The position numbers and the translations under genes are program-made. The notes beneath the pieces were generated by a model. That model did no database searches. It was not told the DNA's origin and saw only the letters and a program-made list of their open reading frames with translations. From positions 70,457,703 through 70,521,702 of the forward strand of contig CAMGYJ010000002.1 of the NCBI GenBank assembly GCA_946122785.1: a DNA stretch of 64,000 nucleotides. Reading direction: 5' to 3'. This DNA is from Linum tenue. Lineage: Eukaryota > Streptophyta > Magnoliopsida > Malpighiales > Linaceae. This document shows, one piece after another, positions 58,503 to 64,000 of the stretch; the stretch's first letter is position 1, and each line of letters begins with the position of its first letter.

Positions 58503-60013
58503 AGACCGGAAATTTGTTTAGAAGCCGTAGACCTCTTTTTCCCCGTTTTGCTAATCATCACCGTCACGCGTAATTGCGTGTAATATTGAACTCTTAACAG
58601 AACATATTATATCCAGATTCCAGGCTTATTAGTTATTTTGCTACATATTAATATTTTTATTTTATAATCTTTGATCATTGACCGCACTAAATTATAAATA
58701 TGTGCTATGTGAGGAATCTTGTGGATTTGAAAAATAAAGTTTTTGGTTAAATTTAGGTATATGAAATGAATGGGATCTTTCTTTCACACTTTTTCCATCA
58801 AGAACGAATTTATGGTGGAATTGGTTTATTGTGAACTTGAATCAAATCATTGATTGCTTGATGGATTTCATTATAGATTTTGTTGAGTTAGATTTGTGAG
58901 TATGAAACACAATTTATCTTGTTACCCCTTTAATTTTTAATAAGTACAAAGACAAGAATAATCAACTCACTTAATGAAAGTAGATTATCTTTCCATTTAT
59001 TGCAAAACTTCCATGACCCCTACCCAAACCAAACATAAATCTTTCTATTCATTTGGCTCTCACACTCAATTTTTTTAATTACTTATAAGAAATTCCCATA
59101 ATTTTTTTGACTGGAATGAGTCTTTCATTTTTTCTCTAGTTTTAATTAGTATTCAAAAATATAGTAATATTAAAAAAACAATCTAAAATGAAGTACATAT
59201 ATAGAGAAATGGACCAAAATCACTAATGTAAGACCAATAATTTAGAGGACTCTTCTGACCAAATAAACAATTGTCAGTAAAGTGGTTGTTTTTTTGAATT
59301 CTAAAGAATTTACCTTATGTCTAGGTTATTGATTCAGATTCTTTTTTTTTTAACCAAAAATGGGTTCCAACTTTTTGCGTTTTGACCATGAGTGTTACAC
59401 CAGCGACAATAACTATGATTAATCAGAACTCGTGTTCTTACTTTTATGAACAATAAAACGTAAGACAAGAAGAAAGATATCCAAGTGTTAAGAGAAAAAG
59501 ATGATTTTATTGCCCTTTAGTTGTCACTTTTGTTGTTGTATTAGAATCAAGTGCCTCTCACTCTATCTTTCTCAATTGAGATCGGACCCAAGGCATACTT
59601 TCGTGCTGAATGTTTTGAGATTCAGGTTTGGAGAAAATAAATTGAAAGGATTAAAGGCATATTGGGAATATTAATAATAGATGGGATAAAATAGTAAATA
59701 AACATCATGAATTTGTTGCCTTCATCCCAACACTTTGAGAGGTGATATTCCAAGTCCATGAACCCCACTGATTTGGACATTCAAGTCCATGGGTCTCACA
59801 AAGTTTACACCACCAAAACCTTCAAGTAAACAATGAAATCTTGCCAAGTCCATGATGGTTAAGATTTGCTAACCAAAACCATAATCACAAATTCACAATT
59901 CATCAAGCAAACAAGCCTTAGTTAAAATAAGGTTGTGGTACAAAACTACAAACCAAACGTGTACTTTTAATCTTATGGTACAAATACAATTTGTATCTAT
60001 AAATTTTTATATA
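58503..60013. other. AT-rich intergenic DNA, nothing recognised
   Basis: This is the promoter side of the acyltransferase, then AT-rich sequence with homopolymer runs. I see no gene or clear element. Confidence 0.6.
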
Positions 60014-60022
60014 AATTTTTTA

Positions 60023-60538
60023 GGGTTAATATTTTCGTATGGCCTGAACTTTGACCAAAATAAACATCCTGGCCAATCTTTTCGATCTATAACATCTTGG
60101 CCCGAACTATACACTAAAATAAACAATTTGGCCAAACCCGATGTTTGACCGTTAACTTGGATGGTCAAACGCGTTGACTAATGGTCAACTCGCCACGTCA
60201 CTGCCAAGTCAGAAGATCTGATAAATATTTAATTTTTTTCGTTTTTTATTTTTGGTTTAACTAAGGTATTAGATGGTTTTTTTTTAATTTATAATAATTT
60301 AAAATTAGAGAATGTGTGTAAATTGTGAATTATTTTAAATATTTTATGTTGACTTGGCAGTGACATGGCCTGTTGACTAACGGTCAACGCGTTTGACCGT
60401 CCAAGTTAACGGTCAAAAGTCGGATCTGGCCAAATTGTTTATTTTGGTGTATAGTTCGGGTCATGATGTTATAGATCAAAAAGATTGGCCAGGATGTTTA
60501 TTTTGGTCAAAGTTCAGGCCATACGAAAATATTAACCC
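60023..60538. mobile_element. Fold-back Mutator-like MITE with about 190-bp TIRs, 9-bp TSD
   Basis: The ends read GGGTTAATATTTTCGTATGG and the complement of the same, and the arms remain complementary for about 190 bases. TSD AATTTTTTA stands at 60014-60022 and 60539-60547. No ORF. Confidence 0.92.
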
Positions 60539-60547
60539 AATTTTTTA

Positions 60548-61916
60548 TGGTACAAACTAAATTTGTACTTCTATATTATGGAATAAACTGAACTTATAAC
60601 ATAACATAAAAGTATAAGTTTATTTATGGCACAAACTAACATAAATACATAATTGTTCGATATAAGTTTTCTAAGCAACTTGATCATGAAACTTCTTATG
60701 GTGAAGAGACTTTATAGAGATTTGTGTGTCAATATTGCTATAAAGATGGTTAGTAGTGCAGACATTTTAATAATTTTTAGTGCATGGTTTTTTAATTGGA
60801 TCAGATGGTGAATTGGAAAAACTAGTGGTTTGTGGTTCAGTGATTAATTATTATAGAAACGCTTATAATCTATAACATATAAGACATCTATAATACATTA
60901 ACTTAGAACTTAATTTATCACTTGCCATAAGAAAAAGTTCAAATCAATGCAATTCATCAAGTTCAAACAAATCATTCAAACTGTTTCACAAATGAATTCA
61001 TATATGATTTTTTTTTATCAAAACTCAAGCTATTAATTAGGGGTCAGTCAGCATAAAAGTCAACAAGGAGACTAGTAAAAAAAAATAAGAGTGAGCATAA
61101 ATAAATTAGTAGTTAAGATTGGATGATCTTAGTTTTGGTCATTTTTCTTAAACTTTTGTATGGTTGGACCAGTCAAAACAGGTTGGTTCATATGATTTCT
61201 TGTTCAACTGTTAAAGATCATTCAGTCTGTACTTAACCGCCGAGGCAAAGATACCAAATCACTATCATAACTGATTTGATTGTTCTACTAGTCCATAAGT
61301 TGGTCCGGTTTGATTTTCATAACAAGCTTTTTTTACTTAAAGTTGAATGGATGAACAAAAGTTGCAAAGTTTAATTGTATTTTTAGGCCACTTTGACACC
61401 TTTAGCATAACTAGAATTTGTTGGTCCAGAGTGTCCGAGAGCTCATAATAATAGAATTGATAGTAGCCTCGGACTTTAATTAGTATGAACAAAATCTTAT
61501 CGTATCGTGTGTATGATCCGAATTTTTTTCTATCAAAATTCAAATTGTTAAACCATATTTACAAGCACATTAATATCACGATTTCAACGCACATTAATTA
61601 CAGAAATTCATACTAAATCAGGCATGACGAATGGAGAGACATCGAAATTCTCATTCGTGGCAGCAGAACCGAAGCCGGAGGAGGAAGTATGTGGACCCAA
61701 CTTATCTCAAGTCCCGAAACCCTATAATTTGCTGTTGCTGTTGCTAAGAGTAAATTCGCCACTCCACTTGGAATATCCTCATCACTCTGGAACCTTCCAT
61801 ATTTTTTTTTTGGTAGAATGGAACCTTCCATATTAGTTGCAAATATCTTACCGTCATCTTCGGCCCAACTTGGTCCCCTTTATTTCCACCGTATTGATCA
61901 AAAAAATTCGTCTACA
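60548..61916. other. Gene-free DNA including a dispersed repeat copy
   Basis: 60822-61015 is related to 34318-34545. The rest is AT-rich. The ORFs at 61613-61836 on both strands overlap and are not supported. Confidence 0.5.
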
Positions 61917-61926
61917 TAAATTTGAT

Positions 61927-63149
61927 GGGTTAATTGCATGGTTGGTCACCGAGATTACAAAAAACGTTCAACTTTGGTCACTCAAAATATTTAAATCCAT
62001 TGGTGGTACTTCAGTTTACTGAAACCATTTCATGTTTGGTCACTCTCCGTCCAACTCCGTTAAGTTTGGCTGATGTGGCAGTCAACTCTCAAAGTTGACC
62101 GTTAACTTAGTGACGTGGCAATTAAGAAATAATAAATAAAATAAAAGTTAATCTATTTTAAGTCCAACTCATTTTTATCATAAAAAATAAAAAAAATAAA
62201 AAAAATATTTTAATTATCAAATTGAAAGGGCGGTTCCTCCTCCCCCGTCCCCGCCGCATCAAACACCGAAACGGCATAAGAACTCGTCCTCAAGGGGATC
62301 GGAAGAGGATCCTGAAACCCAAATTTCCTTTCGTATGCCTAATTCCCGATGTCAGATCAAAAGAAAGTGCAGTACACTCTCAAGATTTTGGAGGTTCAAT
62401 GAAGAACGGGGAACCTAGAATCCAAATCGGAAGGCGAAAAGAAAGAAAGAAAGAAATAAAGAAAGAAACCATAATTCATATTCGCTAGACGCTAATCATC
62501 ATGAAATTATGTAGAAATTCTTGAGCACTCAATTCCAAATTCGTGAAAAAAGGGTGGGTGGGAGAGAAAACTCGTCTGGAGAGAATTGAAATTCTGGGAA
62601 TTTCATGGCGGCGGCAGATCACATCAGTTTCGGACTGGGAATACAAGTAGCAACAAGGGCAGTGAGAGTTAGAAGGAGAGTGGAGAGTAGAGCATAGCAG
62701 ATTAAGAAAGGGGAAGTTGGGATACTGCTTGGGGAGTTGGGGGCGGACTTCCTCAATTGTAGGATTTCGTCGGTGGGAGGGAGGGTTCTACAAGCACGGC
62801 GACGACGAGGGTGTTGGAGGCGGGGAGCGGCGGGGACGGAGAAAAGGAAGCGCCACATTCAAATTGGTAATTAAAATAATTTTTTTCTTTATTTTAAGAT
62901 AAAAATGAGTTGGACATTAAAATAGATTAAATTTTATTTTATTTATTATTTCTTAATTGCCATGTCACCAAGTTAACGGTCAACTTTGAGAGTTGACTGC
63001 CACATCAGCCAAATTTAACGGAGTTGGACGGAGAGTGACCAAACGTGAACGGTTTCAGTAAACTGAAGTACCACCAATGGATTTAAATATTTCGAGTGAC
63101 CAAACTTGAACGTTTTTATAATCTCGGTGACCAACCATGCAATTAACCC
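61927..63149. mobile_element. Long-TIR Mutator-like element with non-repeat interior, 10-bp TSD
   Basis: The ends are GGGTTAATTGCATGGTTGGT and its complement; arms are complementary for about 250-280 bases. TSD TAAATTTGAT is at 61917-61926 and 63150-63159. The GC-richer interior (62220-62870) has ORF-like pieces on both strands: 62222-62488 (+), basic, and 62619-62858 (-) with a hydrophobic segment. These may be captured gene pieces, which I cannot name. Confidence 0.9.
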
Positions 63150-63159
63150 TAAATTTGAT

Positions 63160-63625
63160 AGACTACAATTTCGGCACAAAATACTTATCGTTGTCTTTTC
63201 TGATACAACATCTCTACTCTACTACCACTAACTTTTTTAAGATTAATGTATTCTTATGAAGTGGCAAAATTAAAGGCAACAGGTGGATGTTCGTAAGGAT
63301 GAAGAAAAAAAGGGAATAATTTGTACCCAGAAAAACAAACAGAAGGAAAAATGCAATAGCACTCTGTATAACATAGCCTACAAAATCTGTTAGTTCACAG
63401 GGAAGACACCCAAAAATCAGTAAACCCATATGTGCACATTCGTACATACTAGCCTAGGAACGAAAGATGATTTGATCATTTGATCACAAGCCTTTTCTAC
63501 ATGAAATCTGTTAAGCCAAAAAAAAAAACAAAAAATCACTACCTGGTAGAAAGGACTCTGCAGCTTCTCTCTGTGCAATGCACCACCTGCGATGGCTGCA
63601 GATCACCAGGGAGATTTTCTGCTAC
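63160..63625 (-). other. Probable 3' UTR and flank of the PMI1-like gene
   Basis: No ORF of interest. The gene's stop is at 63628-63626 and transcription runs leftward into this stretch. Confidence 0.55.
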
Positions 63626-64000
63626 TTACTTGAACCAGCTCGATTGTTTTTTACTAGGCAAGACTAGATTCGGGTTCCTCTTATGCTGGTTTGCTGCTCC
63701 CAGTTGTTTCAATTTGTCCCCCTTAGACGATACGCTCCACAGACTATCACCCGAGCTTGCAGCTTTCGACTTCATAAACGAATTTTTACCGCCCTTGCCC
63801 ATTCCATTAGCGAGCAGCCAACGAGAACCGGCCTGTTGCTGCGAAGCTGTACCCCAGGGCTTCTTCTTGTCAGGCTCGGGCTCGGTCTTCAGACCCGCGA
63901 CGTGTACTTCAGAGATTTGGAACTTGGGTATTCCTTCCACTTCACCACCTGCTTTATCCTTATGTGCGGCATTCGATGTAATCGACTCATCCTCAGACTC
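63626..64000 (-). CDS. PMI1: PMI1 (plastid movement impaired 1)-like protein, C-terminal end only
   Basis: The last 124 residues are visible, open to the window edge. The segment ISEVHVAGLK, then PWGT...QQQ.GSRWLLANGMGKG, then GDSLWSVSS and HKRNPNLVLPS, is the conserved C-terminus of PMI1/PMIR1 proteins. The ending is closer to PMI1 than to PMIR1, which has a longer ALNPHIRNPN block. PMI1 is a plant-specific C2-domain protein needed for blue-light chloroplast movement and actin-linked organelle positioning. The N-terminal C2 domain lies outside. The visible part has no stop or frameshift. Confidence 0.82.
   Translation of the reverse strand, partial: ESEDESITSNAAHKDKAGGEVEGIPKFQISEVHVAGLKTEPEPDKKKPWGTASQQQAGSRWLLANGMGKGGKNSFMKSKAASSGDSLWSVSSKGDKLKQLGAANQHKRNPNLVLPSKKQSSWFK

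Noticed and set aside
61613..61836. Overlapping ORFs on both strands
   Set aside because: Short, mutually overlapping, no motif.

Overview
The window is plant nuclear DNA. Six intron-containing or single-exon genes of plant families sit in AT-rich sequence packed with transposable elements: a plant A1B aspartic protease, a DUF26 secretory protein, a class XI myosin, a glycerophosphocholine acyltransferase, a PMI1-type protein and a proline-rich protein. The gene families, the short introns and the Athila-type retroelement point to a eudicot; I cannot name the species.

Layout. 1-11401 is the 3' part of a large Athila-lineage Ty3/gypsy retrotransposon on the + strand: gag, pol (protease, RT, RNase H, integrase), a promoter-like leader with palindromic repeats, an Athila third ORF, a long noncoding stretch and the 3' LTR. 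Its 5' LTR lies outside the window. The LTR abuts a degenerate 5S rRNA-like sequence. 12370-13596 is a proline-rich ORF of uncertain status. 15590-17535 (-) is a two-exon aspartic protease. 18600-32500 is repeat territory: a solo LTR with TSD, a truncated LINE, three adjacent MITEs, a 100-bp tandem repeat, about 7 kb of gene-free sequence ending in facing Helitron-like 3' ends, and a SINE-like tRNA-derived sequence. 32674-34053 is a DUF26 gene whose intron carries a MITE with an 11-bp TSD. 35800-42340 is a second nest: a GGGT-rich block with a fresh 143-bp duplication, a second solo LTR of the 18625 family interrupted by a Mutator-like element, a short MITE, and a related Mutator-like element that carries a chloride-channel (CLC) gene fragment, i.e. 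a Pack-MULE.

The right third is genic. 43858-54861 (+) is a complete 38-exon myosin XI (1530 aa by my splicing, sum of exons divisible by three). It converges on 56151-58297 (-), a complete 8-exon glycerophosphocholine acyltransferase (397 aa). Two more long-TIR Mutator-like elements (60023-60538 and 61927-63149, with 9- and 10-bp TSDs) precede the C-terminal end of a PMI1 gene (-) that runs off the right edge.

The cellular genes form no pathway cluster: the myosin serves organelle and vesicle transport, PMI1 serves chloroplast and organelle positioning, and the acyltransferase serves phospholipid remodelling. The most unusual content is in the mobile DNA: (1) an LTR-like promoter module with a palindromic repeat array duplicated in front of the Athila third ORF, (2) a Mutator-like family that appears to join captured gene pieces to a shared intron and terminal exon, (3) the Athila insertion next to a 5S-like sequence, and (4) a layered chain of insertions that can be ordered in time. 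Exon limits and TSDs were read by eye; all family assignments are by recognition, not by search.
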